A stretch of DNA of 64,000 nucleotides, from contig UBZP01000007.1 in the NCBI GenBank assembly GCA_900469965.1, positions 1 to 64,000 of the forward strand, given 5' to 3'. Each line of letters starts with the position of its first letter. The first letter of the stretch is position 1. The notes under the pieces were generated by a model. That model was given only the letters and a program-made list of their open reading frames with translations. It had not been told where the DNA came from and did no database searches. The position numbers and the translations under genes were made by a program. Origin of the DNA: Hyphomicrobiales bacterium. Lineage in GTDB: Bacteria > Pseudomonadota > Alphaproteobacteria > Rhizobiales > Rhizobiaceae. Below, piece by piece: positions 1 through 8,897 of this stretch.

Positions 1-214
1 CCCCTCCCCTCCCCTCCCTTTCACCGCACAAGTTCGGCAGCGACTACCTTCAAAAGGAAATCGACGGCGATAAATTGGACGGTGGATGACTTGCCCCATT
101 GCTCCCTCGACCAAACGAGCGACTGCGGGCTTGAGATTGATAATTGGTGGAGTTTACTTTGGGTAAGCGCGCCTGGTGCGGAGCCGACAAATATATCGGG
201 CGCCCTGCTCGCTT

Positions 215-420
215 GGCCGGAGCGTTGGGTTCCTTACCGATGAATGTGGCCTGATGTCATTGTAGTCGTAACGCAAGAGCGCGAGCTTGCGGCGAGCGTC
301 GTCCGGAGTGTCAAAGGCCTCGTTCGTGTGGGTTGCGGTTGAATGACTCTATGAAGGCGTTCCCGCGGGCCTGCTTCCGCCCGCGTCGTCCTCCTCCCGA
401 TAGAGCATATTCTCGTGGTA
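215..420 (-). pseudogene. IS3-family transposase (OrfB) C-terminal remnant
   Basis: The minus strand encodes a stretch containing ARGNAFIESFN followed, after a frameshift, by DARRKLALLRYDYNDIRPHS. These match the C-terminal end of the DDE integrase-like OrfB of IS3-family elements, where the block G-N-A-F-I-E-S-F-N and the W/LRYDYNxxRPHS block normally follow in one frame. Only about 65 codons survive and the frame is broken near 345, so this is a dead fragment. No inverted repeats or OrfA were recognised around it. Confidence 0.7.
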
Positions 421-1261
421 AATGGTCATGCCTTTGCGCTTGGGCAGGACGCCGATTCGGCGACGATGGAACGACTCCGCTCCCGGCAACGTCCAGATGT
501 CTTCGAGAATGTCGGGGCTGTTCGGCGAGCATTGGCAGCGGACCGGGAGCCAGGTCACGGGTCTCAGCGGCGTTCGGCGCGCCTGAGATAGCTGAGTGCG
601 GGAATTTTTAGTGGAAGCAACTGTCAGTGAGTCACGAGGCGCAATCGGTCGGACTACGCGCATTACGGGGCGCCAATCGTACAAGCAAAGCGCTCAGGCG
701 GTGATCGGTTGAGGCCGCAGTTACTCGCTACGTGATCCTTCATTCCAGAATTCGTGCAGAAGACATTGACCCTTCAAAGGGTCAAAGAGAACATAACAAG
801 AACGTATGGGCTGTCAGATGAGCAGTACGAACAAGTCGCCGCGAACGCGCTTGCCGCGGTCGTGATCTCAAGCACCGCAAACTTGCCCGTCGAGCGGAAG
901 CATAAGTGGCTCGATCCGCCAGTCGCTATGGGACATCGTTCTTCGTGTAGATGGCGAACTCGTTCGGTTCCCGGATCGTGGGGACGGACGAATGAACATT
1001 GACGCAGGCTTGCTACCTTTCGGGGAAGTGTATCGTTGCGTCGTCATTCAGCGTTCGCCCGAACACTGTTGCCTATTTGGCGTACTTCTCCTGGCGAGCG
1101 GATGACCGGCGACTGCCCCTCCGAGATTGCCGAAGGAATGCATCCCCTCCCCTCTCCAGCCGCGATATCGCGGATGCGCGGGAGCGGGGCCGAGGCTCCA
1201 AGCTACAATGGCGCATCACATTGGGCGAAAGTGCCTTCGCTTTCGCAGAAGTCTAGGTTGA
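421..1261. other. Stretch without a supported gene
   Basis: No reading frame here resembles a known family. A short plus-strand frame from 754 begins plausibly but lacks a clear ribosome binding site and turns into low-complexity, frame-shadow sequence, so it is not called. The stretch is probably eroded mobile DNA. Confidence 0.4.
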
Positions 1262-1370
1262 AATAATGGCGGCTCCTGCTGGCGCCACTCTAAGGTACAA
1301 GCCAACGACTTCGTTGTTGCCGCGCATGCATTGAACGTCAAAACGCCTTTTAGATCAGATAGTTATCTCC

Positions 1371-1386
1371 GTGGTCAGCTGACCAC
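1371..1386. promoter_or_regulatory. parS-like 16-bp palindrome, copy 1
   Basis: GTGGTCAGCTGACCAC is a perfect palindrome. The parS centromere consensus reported for rhizobial repABC plasmids is GTTNNCNGCNGNNAAC; this site fits at every fixed position except the symmetrical pair 3/14 (G/C in place of T/A). It sits inside unit one of a tandem repeat. Binding by a RepB/ParB protein is inferred only; no repABC genes lie in the window. Confidence 0.45.
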
Positions 1387-1681
1387 GCTGAGAAGCTGTA
1401 TCCCTGCCGTGCCGGACTCCGGGAGGGTCCAAGGCTCGGTCTCACATTCATGCTGATTGCCTCTCTACCCGCCAATGCCCAAACTCGAGTATTGTTGTTT
1501 CGTGCGGCCTTGAGGCGCAGAAGTGTCGGTTGAAAAAATGGCAATCATGGGAACCGGTGGCCCCACTTATGTGACCCTAAGGTGCAAACCCAGGACTTCA
1601 TCATTGCCGCGCATGCACTCAACGTCAGCACGTCCATTGGAAAGGCTAAAAAAAAGCCTTTTACGTCAGATAGTTATCGCG

Positions 1682-1697
1682 GTGGTCAGCTGACCAC
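1682..1697. promoter_or_regulatory. parS-like 16-bp palindrome, copy 2
   Basis: This is an identical copy of GTGGTCAGCTGACCAC, 311 bp downstream of the first and inside unit two of the tandem repeat. The 16-mer is unchanged although flanking sequence has diverged, which suggests selection on the palindrome or a recent spread of it. Confidence 0.45.
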
Positions 1698-1850
1698 TTT
1701 GAGAAGCTGTATCCCTGCCATACGCGAATACGGGCGGGCCATGGCCCGACCTCATAGTCATTGGATGATGCCGCCCTACCCGCCAGTGCCCTACTCGAGT
1801 CTGGTTGATTCGTGCGGCAGAAAATATGGCTTCCTGGCCAGGAGGGCGGG

Positions 1851-2711
1851 TAACGCGCACAGCCAATGCGCTGCCACTTCGCCGTTTGCGGTCCGAGTCC
1901 CAGACATCGGGCTCAGTAACCGATGTTGAGCGGCCCCTGCCCAAGCGGAAGGCGGCTTAACAGCGGTCCGGACATGCTGCGATCAGTACATCTACGCTCA
2001 GCCGGGCCGCTGACGGCGACGATCCGAAGGCGCTGGTCCAAGTCAATAACCCTGCATTACCGAAGTGAACGCGCAGAACGAAGGCCGAGCCACTGCACTC
2101 CGCGGTGCCAACGCAGGTCAAGGCGCCGATGCTGTTGCAGCTCGGTGAATAGGTCCGGCGCGCTAGGGTACCGCCTATGACGTATCGGCGACGGCTCTGC
2201 GGAGATGTACCCTCATCGCCGCCAAAAAGCCTAACGATCTGGTGGTTGATACCCGGTCGGCTAACGTTGCAGAGCAATAGAACTGGACGGAGCGCGGATG
2301 GAAACGTCTTTGATCAAGGTGCCGCACCGGGGCTCTAAGTCGGCCGCTTAAGCCGTCGCATGGACTACCCGTCTTACGCAAGTTGCGGGGCTTTAGGCCA
2401 ATGTCCCGTTGGGAAAGCGAACGTTCAAGAAAATGTACGCGGAAACCCTGGAGGCGAGGCCACAGAGACGGAACGGCAGATTTGAAATGCGGTTCCACGA
2501 GCTTCAATTGCCAAACCTGAAGGCTTTGGGGGCAAACCAGCTACCCTCCTCCAGCAGGTTTCGTGAACGCCAGGCAAGCTCTTCAAAACCGCGTTTCACG
2601 ACGAGCGGCAAAGCTGCAGATCACACTGTTCCTTTGAAAAGCAATGTTGTGCCTGGCATGCTCCAGAGACTGGTGACGTCTGACCGACAGGCGAGGGGAC
2701 AGGTCAGAGGC
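1851..2711. other. Stretch without a supported gene
   Basis: Open frames here are short, overlap on both strands, and match no family that could be recognised. Nothing is called. Confidence 0.35.
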
Positions 2712-3115
2712 CCGATGCTTTGGTCAGATTGATTTGGAACCGGTCCCGTCGGCGCTGGTACCGGCGAGTCATCTCGACGCTGGCATGGCCCAGTTGCTTC
2801 TGCACATAGCGTTCATCAACCTCGGCGGACGAAGTAAGGCCGGCGCTTAGCGAGTGGCGAGAAAAGCGAAGGCTTCGTCCACCTTCGGGAAGCTCGCCGC
2901 GTATTCCGGCCGCCAGTGCCGTCTTCTTTACGAGGCGGGCTACTTACTGGTCGTTGAGCCGGTCAGGCCCGACGTTCTTGCCCTGGAAGGCTTTTCGAGG
3001 AAGACAGCGCCCACCTCAAGCCAGTGCGCGGTTACGTTCATGCTACTGCCGGGTTGGGGTGGAAGTATGCGCTGTGTCAGGTCCGGGCTCGACACATGCT
3101 TTGCCGGCAAACGGC
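2712..3115 (-). pseudogene. Degenerate copy of the tyrosine recombinase at 4039-5085
   Basis: The plus-strand DNA is closely similar, base for base, to the first 350-400 bases of the integrase gene at 4039-5085. The shared order is an Arg-rich end, GGCATGGCC-AGTTGCTTCTG, CGTTCATCAACCTCGGC and CTGGTCGTTGAGCCGGTC. It therefore encodes, on the minus strand, the C-terminal catalytic half of a tyrosine recombinase with the HxxR region and final Tyr region. Frameshifts break it and the 5' part is missing. The duplicate flanks the FitAB-type toxin-antitoxin pair, which lies between the two integrase copies. Confidence 0.75.
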
Positions 3116-3258
3116 GTCGACAGTCAATCTTTGGGTCGAAGGGGAGGCGGACTTGCGCCGCGCACTCACCTCTTCTGCTCGTTCATGGACTCCGACGCTG
3201 CAAGAGAGCATCTTCGCGCGATCTGCGGCAAAGTCGGCCTTTCTGCCACCGGAGAGGA

Positions 3259-3684
3259 TCATTGCGGCATATTCCAGGGATCGATGACCTGCAGCCCTGC
3301 GGCTTCGAATGGACTGGTATCCCGTGTGGCGACCATCAAACCGCGCGCGGACGCCGTGGCGGCGACGTAGCCGTCTGCCTGACCGACAGCTCTTCCCGTT
3401 GCCCTCGCCGCAGCCATCAATTGGGCGTAAGCCCGCGAAGTGTCGAGGTCGAAGGACAGGATCCGACCGGAGAAAGCAGGCAAGACCTCTCGTTCCAGGC
3501 GCTCGTCATAGATCGAACGCCGTTTGCCCTCGGGCATTGTTGCCACGCCGTAGCGTAATTCGGCGACAGTGATCGTGGACAGGCAGAGGGTTTCAACGAT
3601 CTGCGCATCAATCCAGGCCAAAACGTTGGGGTCCGGTTCTTTTTTCCAAAGTTCGGAAATCACATTGGTATCGAGAACGATCAT
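3259..3684 (-). CDS. PIN-domain toxin, VapC/FitB type
   Basis: This 141-aa protein starts MIVLDTNVISELWKK, the PIN-domain first block with the metal-binding Asp at residue 5. It continues with the conserved Glu in TVAELRYG (about residue 43) and the later Asp block GQADGYVAATA (about residue 104). This is the three-acid metal-dependent ribonuclease fold. FitB/VapC toxins of this length cleave RNA when freed from their antitoxin. The start codon overlaps the end of the upstream antitoxin gene by 4 bases (ATGA), so the two are translationally coupled. The name is by family; the RNA target cannot be read from sequence. Confidence 0.9.
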   Translation of the reverse strand: MIVLDTNVISELWKKEPDPNVLAWIDAQIVETLCLSTITVAELRYGVATMPEGKRRSIYDERLEREVLPAFSGRILSFDLDTSRAYAQLMAAARATGRAVGQADGYVAATASARGLMVATRDTSPFEAAGLQVIDPWNMPQ

Positions 3685-3905
3685 TCAAGATCATTGAAAC
3701 GCTCTACTTCTGCGTCGGTGAGTTCGCCGGCTTCGCGGGCGATAGACGTCAGCAACGTGCCGAGCTTCAAACGCCCTTCGGGTTTGGCCGCTTGCTCCAA
3801 AATGCTGCGGATTTCAGCTTCGGCGCTGCGACCATGCATGACAGCCCGGGCGCGAAGTGCTCGATGGACGTCCTCCGGAACGTTTCGAATTGTGATCGAG
3901 GGCAT
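3681..3905 (-). CDS. FitA-type antitoxin (ribbon-helix-helix)
   Basis: This 74-aa protein begins MPSITIRNVPEDVHRALRARA and continues HGRSAEAEIRSILEQAA. That is the FitA-like ribbon-helix-helix DNA-binding module, with a beta strand (TIRNVP) followed by two helices. The C-terminal tail (LTDAEVERFNDLE) is acidic and would neutralise the toxin. It is the first gene of the two-gene unit with the PIN toxin and should repress its own promoter, as known for FitAB and VapBC pairs. Confidence 0.88.
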   Translation of the reverse strand: MPSITIRNVPEDVHRALRARAVMHGRSAEAEIRSILEQAAKPEGRLKLGTLLTSIAREAGELTDAEVERFNDLE

Positions 3906-4038
3906 TGCTTTGAAGCCTCTAAGATGATTGCGATGCTTGCAGTATAGGTAGGTGAAAGCATTCTTTGGATACGGGCATGATGAAAGCGCTGTCCCTCGCT
4001 GAGGTACCCGATTTCGCGCCGAAGAGGGGAGGGGACTA

Positions 4039-5085
4039 TCATAGCCCGGACGCCTTGGTGAGGTTCACCCGGAAGCGATCGCGTCGGCGCTGATATCGAC
4101 GGGTCATTTCTGCAGACGCATGGCCGAGTTGCTTCTGGACGTAGCGTTCGTCGATCTCGGCTGACGAGGCAAGGCCAGCACGCAACGAATGGCCGGCAAA
4201 CTTCAGCCCCCGCTCGATCTCCGGAAGATCGCTACGGATACCTGCAGCCAAAGCCGTTTTCTTGACCAGCCGCGCCACTTCCTGGTCGTTGAGCCGGTCG
4301 GATCCGACATCTTTACCCTGGCTCGTAACGCGGCGGAAGAGGGGGCCTTTCGCAATCCGCGCAAACTTGATCCAGGTCTCGACGGCGGCCACCGGGCAGG
4401 TGGCGTCCGACGAACCGCGGCATATCTCGACCTCGCGCCAGCCGGTCTTGCCGCGCAGGGTCACCAGCAGTCCCTTGTCAAAAGTCTCGATCCAGCCGCG
4501 GCCGCCCTCCGTCTGATCGCGGCCAAGATCAAGCCCCGTGATTTCGGAGCGGCGCAGGCCGCCGGCGAAACCGATCAGCAGCATCGCCCGGTCGCGCAGG
4601 CCGCGCAGCGAACTGCGATTGAGCGTTTCGAGCATGGCGATCAGGTCTTCCGGCAGGATCGCCTCCTTCTGCCGGGGTGGTGCGGCGTGCCTGTTGCGGA
4701 TGCCGGCCATGACAGTGGCGATGGCGCGGTCTTTGCGGTCGAGCGGCATGCCGCGTTGCGCGCAGTTCCAGCCGATGGCGGCAAGACGCCGCTCGATGGT
4801 CGAGACGGAGTTCGGCTTCATGCCGCCATCGGCGGCCCCTGACGCGCAGGCAGTGATGTAGAGCCCGACGACGTGCGGGGCCGGGGGGAGGGGAGACAGG
4901 TTGGAGCGCCGGCACCAGGCGGCAAAATGTTTCCAATCGCTAGCATACGCACGACGCGTGTTTGCGGAGCTGGCGGCCTCGACATAACCGCGGGCGCGGT
5001 CGGTCAGGTCCTGCAGATGGGCCGGCGGGGCAGGGGAGGGGACGATATTAGGGAGATCGTCGTCGGCGTCAGAGTCGCCGGTCAT
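4039..5085 (-). CDS. Site-specific tyrosine recombinase/integrase
   Basis: The 348-aa protein has an N-terminal SAM-like core-binding domain (ANTRRAYASDWKHFAAWCRR, about residues 41-60) and a C-terminal catalytic domain. Catalytic features visible are the first Arg in GFAGGLRRSEITGL, the H-x-x-R of GHSLRAG, the LGHAS box and the Tyr in MTRRYQRR. A longer frame reaches upstream to 5298, but that part is a shadow of the toxin gene. ATG at 5085 is preferred because it gives a TGATG junction with the toxin stop. Placement directly behind a VapBC pair suggests one transcript. It resembles plasmid-borne rhizobial integrases; its att site is not evident. Confidence 0.9.
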   Translation of the reverse strand: MTGDSDADDDLPNIVPSPAPPAHLQDLTDRARGYVEAASSANTRRAYASDWKHFAAWCRRSNLSPLPPAPHVVGLYITACASGAADGGMKPNSVSTIERRLAAIGWNCAQRGMPLDRKDRAIATVMAGIRNRHAAPPRQKEAILPEDLIAMLETLNRSSLRGLRDRAMLLIGFAGGLRRSEITGLDLGRDQTEGGRGWIETFDKGLLVTLRGKTGWREVEICRGSSDATCPVAAVETWIKFARIAKGPLFRRVTSQGKDVGSDRLNDQEVARLVKKTALAAGIRSDLPEIERGLKFAGHSLRAGLASSAEIDERYVQKQLGHASAEMTRRYQRRRDRFRVNLTKASGL

Positions 5086-5474
5086 CAATACGCCGCCTCG
5101 ATATCGGTTTGGGAAAAGTCGTTGCCGATAAACAGCAGCGGTTCGTCCGCACGTTTTGCCAGTGCGTAGGAGAGGCAATCGGCAAAATTCAACGCCGCCG
5201 GATGGCGGCTCTTGCCGTAGACAAGCCAAGCTTGCGTCGCCAGATCCACGAGATCGGCATCGATCGGAATGGTGTCCGCCTCGATCTTGCTGAGCCACAG
5301 ATCGATCTCGGCCAGCGCATGTTCGCCGCGGCGGCTGACCAGCACCATGCGCGCCTCGAGCACGCAGGTCGCGGGAACCAGGCGGATCCGGTCAGCGACG
5401 AGGGCTAATTCCAGCCGCACCGCCTCGGGCTCATTGCGCAGGATCGCCACGATGGCGGAGGTATCGATCACCAT
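5085..5474 (-). CDS. vapC: PIN-domain toxin VapC
   Basis: The 129-aa protein begins MVIDTSAIVAILRNEPEA, the classic VapC start with the first metal-binding Asp (residue 4). The Glu lies in CVLEARMVL (about residue 40), and the Asp block is NFADCLSYALAK (about residue 98), followed by PLLFIGNDFSQTDI. VapC toxins are ribonucleases, usually of initiator tRNA or rRNA. The stop codon overlaps the integrase start by one base (TGATG), and the start abuts the antitoxin stop, so the order is antitoxin, toxin, integrase. Confidence 0.93.
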   Translation of the reverse strand: MVIDTSAIVAILRNEPEAVRLELALVADRIRLVPATCVLEARMVLVSRRGEHALAEIDLWLSKIEADTIPIDADLVDLATQAWLVYGKSRHPAALNFADCLSYALAKRADEPLLFIGNDFSQTDIEAAY

Positions 5475-5731
5475 CAGTTGGGAATTCCATGCTCGTCGTA
5501 GCCGATGATCTCTTCATCGCTGCGGTTGTCCAGTTCGGGCAGCCGGCCCACCCGCTCCCGGATCGCATGCAATTCTCCGAGCAGACGCTCCTGGGCCACA
5601 TCGCCGTAACCCAGGCGATGCAGACGTTCGCTCAATGCCTGATGAATGGCCGCGGTCTTGCTGATCCCCTGGCGGCGCGCCAGTTCGTCGGCAAGCGCGA
5701 CGGTTGCCGGGTTTTTGATGTTGAGAGACAT
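5474..5731 (-). CDS. vapB: VapB-type antitoxin
   Basis: This 85-aa protein starts MSLNIKNPATVALADELARRQGISKTAAIHQAL, the ribbon-helix-helix VapB family of rhizobia (often annotated as plasmid stabilization or Rv0623-like antitoxin). The C-terminal half (RLPELDNRSDEEIIGYDEHGIP) is acidic and is the expected toxin-binding tail. An upstream in-frame extension to 5884 is possible but lacks family similarity. ATG at 5731 has GGAG about 8 bases upstream and fits the usual protein length. Confidence 0.92.
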   Translation of the reverse strand: MSLNIKNPATVALADELARRQGISKTAAIHQALSERLHRLGYGDVAQERLLGELHAIRERVGRLPELDNRSDEEIIGYDEHGIPN

Positions 5732-5899
5732 CCAAGACTCCAGTATTCTACCTTTTTCGCATTTTCTACCCTGTTTCTCGAGCTTTGTCAAATATGACTG
5801 ATAAGGCAATCTTATCCATCGTTTTGCGGAGAAGACAAGCCGTGCGGTTTTTGTCGGAATATATAGCATAAACCGCGCACCCATTGTAGGATCGTGGTC

Positions 5900-6853
5900 A
5901 TGGATTCGCCCGTCACCCCTCTTGTCGCCTCGCCAGTGCTCCCGGCCGCCTTGCCCGGCTGGACCCTGCCGCGCAGCCGCGAGCCGGACGCGCTAGCGGC
6001 GGCCTTCGCTGCCGGCATCGCCTTGAAATCGCTGGACGATCTTGTGCGCTCCGCGCCCGTTTGGGCCGGCTGCTGGCGAGCGCGTCAAGCCCTGAAATGT
6101 GCCGCCGCCGCGGTCCGGCTGATGGGGCGCGGCGAGGACGAGGCAGCGCTGCGCGATGCCGTTCTACTCACCGCTGCCGGCGACGATCCCGGCCCGGCCG
6201 GAAAGGTGTTTTTGGCCTTCAAAAGGCTTTCCACCCGCAAACCCGCCTTTTCCTCGAAGGCGGTGGCGGAGCTTGCCGACCCGTTGGGGCTGGCCTGGGA
6301 CGATCGGCTGACCGCGGCGGTCGACCATGCCGATGACGCGCTGCAATCCGGCCGTCCCGCGCCGTTTGCCGCGGCGGACCTGGTCACGGCCATCCATGCG
6401 GTGCGGCCGGACGCCGAACCGCTCGCCTGGATGCTCGCCGATCTGCTGACCGCGGCGCTGCTGAAATGGGACTTTGCCGTGCCGCTGCTGATGGCCGAGC
6501 GCTATGGGCCGGCCTTCAAGAGTATCGGGGGCAGGGGCCGCGTGCGGCCGGGCGAGCCGGCCTTTGCCCGCGCCGTCTGTGTTGCCCTCGCCGGCGCAAC
6601 GGGCGCGGCCTTGCGGACCGCCGGCGAGATCGCGCGGCGCGCCGAGACGCTGCGCGCTGTTGCGCCAAAGGTCCGCACCAAGGGTGCTGGCGCCGTCATC
6701 CAGGCGCTGCTCGACACGGATGCCGTGGCGGCCTCGGCGCCCGGCAACAATCTCTCGCGCTGGGCGGCGACCCGGCTGTTCGACAGGCTGGAAGGCTTTG
6801 GCGCCGTGCGCGAACTGTCCGGTCGTAGTTCGTTCCGGATCTATGGATTGTGA
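5900..6853 (+). CDS. DUF1403 family protein
   Basis: The 317-aa Ala-rich helical protein matches DUF1403, a family found almost only on rhizobial plasmids. Recognisable blocks are [51 protein letters not shown] and [15 protein letters not shown], plus a C-terminal [16 protein letters not shown] block. Function is unknown. It overlaps the ScpB-like gene by the GTGA quadruplet, and this pairing recurs in rhizobia, which suggests the two act together, perhaps in replicon maintenance. GTG at 5894 is an alternative start. Confidence 0.88.
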   Translation: MDSPVTPLVASPVLPAALPGWTLPRSREPDALAAAFAAGIALKSLDDLVRSAPVWAGCWRARQALKCAAAAVRLMGRGEDEAALRDAVLLTAAGDDPGPAGKVFLAFKRLSTRKPAFSSKAVAELADPLGLAWDDRLTAAVDHADDALQSGRPAPFAAADLVTAIHAVRPDAEPLAWMLADLLTAALLKWDFAVPLLMAERYGPAFKSIGGRGRVRPGEPAFARAVCVALAGATGAALRTAGEIARRAETLRAVAPKVRTKGAGAVIQALLDTDAVAASAPGNNLSRWAATRLFDRLEGFGAVRELSGRSSFRIYGL

Positions 6854-7551
6854 CGATGGCTGAACCGGAGGCAGCCAAACCACCGCATGGCGAAAGACGC
6901 ACTGGGCAAGCGAACGCTGGAGATGAACATCTCCTGGATCGGGAGCTGGCGGATCTGCCGCCGGAGCTGCGCTGGCGCGAATGGAAGCTGCGTGTCGAGG
7001 CGGTGATTTTTGCCGCGGCCGAGCCGGTCGGCCGTGAGATCTTGGCCCGCGTCGTCGGCAAGGACTGCAGCATCGACCTCTTGATCGACGACCTGCGCGC
7101 GGAATTGCGGGACCGGCCCTACGAGATCGTCTTCGTCGCCGGCGGCTGGCAGCACCGAAGCCGTTCGGCTTACGCGTCCGCGATCCGGGCGTCGCAGGCC
7201 TCGAAGCGAAGCGCCGCGCCGGCGCTGTCCGACTTCGAGGCCATGGTGCTGATGGCGATCGCCTATTTCCAGCCGATCACCCGCAGCGACCTGTCGAAAA
7301 TCTTCGGCAAGGAGGTCAGCCGCGATACGATCGCCAGCCTGCGCAATGCCAATTTCCTCGCCTCAGGGCCGCGCAGCCCGACGCCCGGCGCGCCGTATAC
7401 CTATGTCACGACGAAACACTTCCTCACCGCCTTCGGCATGGAGACACTGCGCGATCTTCCCGACATCGAGGCGCTCGAGGATGCGGGGCTGCTCAGCCGG
7501 AAAGGCATGCAGGAGGAATTCGTCGGCGCGGCGGAGGGTGATGAGGAATAG
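6850..7551 (+). CDS. ScpB-like segregation/condensation protein, plasmid form
   Basis: The 233-aa protein carries the ScpB winged-helix layout: [27 protein letters not shown] (about residues 45-72) opens the first wing, and [39 protein letters not shown] (about 125-165) the second. ScpB normally works with ScpA and SMC in chromosome condensation; the plasmid form paired with DUF1403 lacks a neighbouring ScpA. The start is GTG at 6850 (overlapping the DUF1403 stop) or ATG at 6856. A role in DNA organisation or copy control of the replicon is inference. Confidence 0.85.
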   Translation: MTMAEPEAAKPPHGERRTGQANAGDEHLLDRELADLPPELRWREWKLRVEAVIFAAAEPVGREILARVVGKDCSIDLLIDDLRAELRDRPYEIVFVAGGWQHRSRSAYASAIRASQASKRSAAPALSDFEAMVLMAIAYFQPITRSDLSKIFGKEVSRDTIASLRNANFLASGPRSPTPGAPYTYVTTKHFLTAFGMETLRDLPDIEALEDAGLLSRKGMQEEFVGAAEGDEE

Positions 7552-7592
7552 AATGTGACTAGCGTAACGGGAGCCTGTAGACACTTGTCGGT

Positions 7593-8171
7593 TCATATCA
7601 GCCCGTCGATGTTCTGACGCAGCAGTACCGGAAATGTCTTCAGACCGCTTTGTTGACGTCCATCGATGAACGCGTCGACCGAGGGCATCGTCTTTCGGAG
7701 ATTGTGCCGGGCTCGTTTGACGCTGGAGATCAGTGCGTCGGGAAATGTGGCATGGAGGCCGGTGAGGAACTCGTCCGGTGACTGACTTGCTACGCCATGA
7801 GAAGCTAGATCCTTCTCCGGAAAGTCCTTGAGGTTCCAGGTGACGATATATGCGGCTTTACCGGCGATGGCGGCGGCCAAGACATGCCGGTCGTCAGGAT
7901 CGGGCAGACGGAGGTCCGGAATGAGGTGGCGGTAGTCCGTGACGTCCGCGTCCGGCAAGACTGCCTTCATCCTGTCTCGTGTCGCTATCAGGCGTTCGAT
8001 GGGCAACGCCGGCGTGTTGGCCGCGAGATTGCGAATCCACTCATCATGAATCTCGTCCGTCCAGCGTGCTTCGACAAGACCGTCGAAGGCGCACTGGATC
8101 AGGACGTTGCGGAGGTGAAACGGATAGAGGACGCAGGCATCGTAGACCGCGACGGGCGGTTTAGAGGCCAT
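7593..8171 (-). CDS. PIN-domain protein, putative toxin
   Basis: The 192-aa protein begins MASKPPVAVYDACVLYPFHLRNVL, with the Asp of the first PIN block in VYDACVL. It continues with WTDEIHDEWIRNL and a clear second block, LPDPDDRHVLAAAIAGKAAYIVTWNLKDFP, that supplies the other acidic ligands. It is longer than VapC (about 130 aa) and matches the PIN proteins commonly paired with an excisionase-type HTH antitoxin. The start at 8171 overlaps the upstream HTH gene by 11 bases. Target RNA unknown. Confidence 0.85.
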   Translation of the reverse strand: MASKPPVAVYDACVLYPFHLRNVLIQCAFDGLVEARWTDEIHDEWIRNLAANTPALPIERLIATRDRMKAVLPDADVTDYRHLIPDLRLPDPDDRHVLAAAIAGKAAYIVTWNLKDFPEKDLASHGVASQSPDEFLTGLHATFPDALISSVKRARHNLRKTMPSVDAFIDGRQQSGLKTFPVLLRQNIDGLI

Positions 8172-8607
8172 GGGTCTGAATGAGATCCTCTGTGTCGTCG
8201 GCGAGCGCATCTATCGCGGCCTGACGGGTGTCGAGCCTGGATTTCAGTGCGAGCACGTCCTTCAGGAGGGCGCGGCGATGCTTACCTACGTAGCGGAACG
8301 GCAGATCGCCCCGGTCCATCCGCAGGACAACGAGAGGCCGTGAGATGCCCAGGATCGCGGATGCCTCGGTTGGGCTGAGTTCCTGGTCTTCAGCAAGGAC
8401 GGCGACGCGCTCCCCACGCAGCATATGCGCCAGTAGGGCTTCAACCGCAGCGGCGGCCGACGGCGGAATCGAGAGCTTGTGCTCGCGCCCGCCCTCGTGA
8501 TGGACGTGAAGCTCGAGCCTGTCGCCAGCAGTAAGCTTGGGCAGCGGCGAGGCTGCCCTGCGGTCTCGATCCGACAACCCGGCGAAGTGAATGATCTGGC
8601 TGGCCAT
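8161..8607 (-). CDS. Excisionase-type HTH antitoxin
   Basis: This 148-aa protein has a central helix-turn-helix of the excisionase/MerR-like class: ELSPTEASAILGISRPLVVLRMDRGDLPFRYVGKHRRALLKDVLAL (about residues 75-122). The N-terminal part carries a stretch resembling DUF2191/antitoxin leaders (LPKLTAGDRLELHV). The gene precedes and overlaps the PIN gene, the normal antitoxin-toxin order, and presumably represses the pair. Confidence 0.85.
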   Translation of the reverse strand: MASQIIHFAGLSDRDRRAASPLPKLTAGDRLELHVHHEGGREHKLSIPPSAAAAVEALLAHMLRGERVAVLAEDQELSPTEASAILGISRPLVVLRMDRGDLPFRYVGKHRRALLKDVLALKSRLDTRQAAIDALADDTEDLIQTHGL

Positions 8608-8897
8608 GATGCTGTCTCCTTGACGGCAATATAGTAGCTGAGGTGCCTAACTGCAATAACTGAAACCCGCAGATGGCATTGTGCCAGGGCGCCGTCTCAT
8701 CGATACCGGAGGCGAAAAGGCCAAACATCGTCGAACACTTTCGGCGTCGACGCACGTGGTTTCCGGTGTTCAGTCCACGATCTATAAGAACCGCTCACGT
8801 GCGCCCGGCGTGATGCGCTATGCTTGCCAGACGGATGCGCAGGTGATCCCGCATCCACCTGGGCTTTGGAGGCGCTGTACTCAGGATGGTGGCTGAC

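Larger units (their letters stand above)
1262..1850. repeat. Diverged tandem duplication, two units of about 280-300 bp
   Basis: Unit one (about 1262-1540) and unit two (about 1541-1850) share a series of matching blocks in the same order. Each has a CTAAGGT-CAA block, then TTGCCGCGCATGCA, then TCAGATAGTTATC, then a 16-bp palindrome followed by GAGAAGCTGTATCCCTGCC, and finally a CCCGCCA-TGCCC block with CTCGAGT. The blocks are separated by substitutions and small indels, so the duplication is old. No coding frame is conserved between units; the most conserved part is the palindrome. Confidence 0.75.

Noticed and set aside
754-1002. 82-codon plus-strand frame with a plausible N-terminus
   Set aside because: No clear ribosome binding site or family, and the second half looks non-coding.
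4189-4842. 217-codon plus-strand frame
   Set aside because: Runs antisense to the integrase gene, whose catalytic motifs are clear; a shadow frame.
8681-8897. Short plus-strand frame between the HTH antitoxin and the large recombinase
   Set aside because: No start signal or family similarity; left as a gap.
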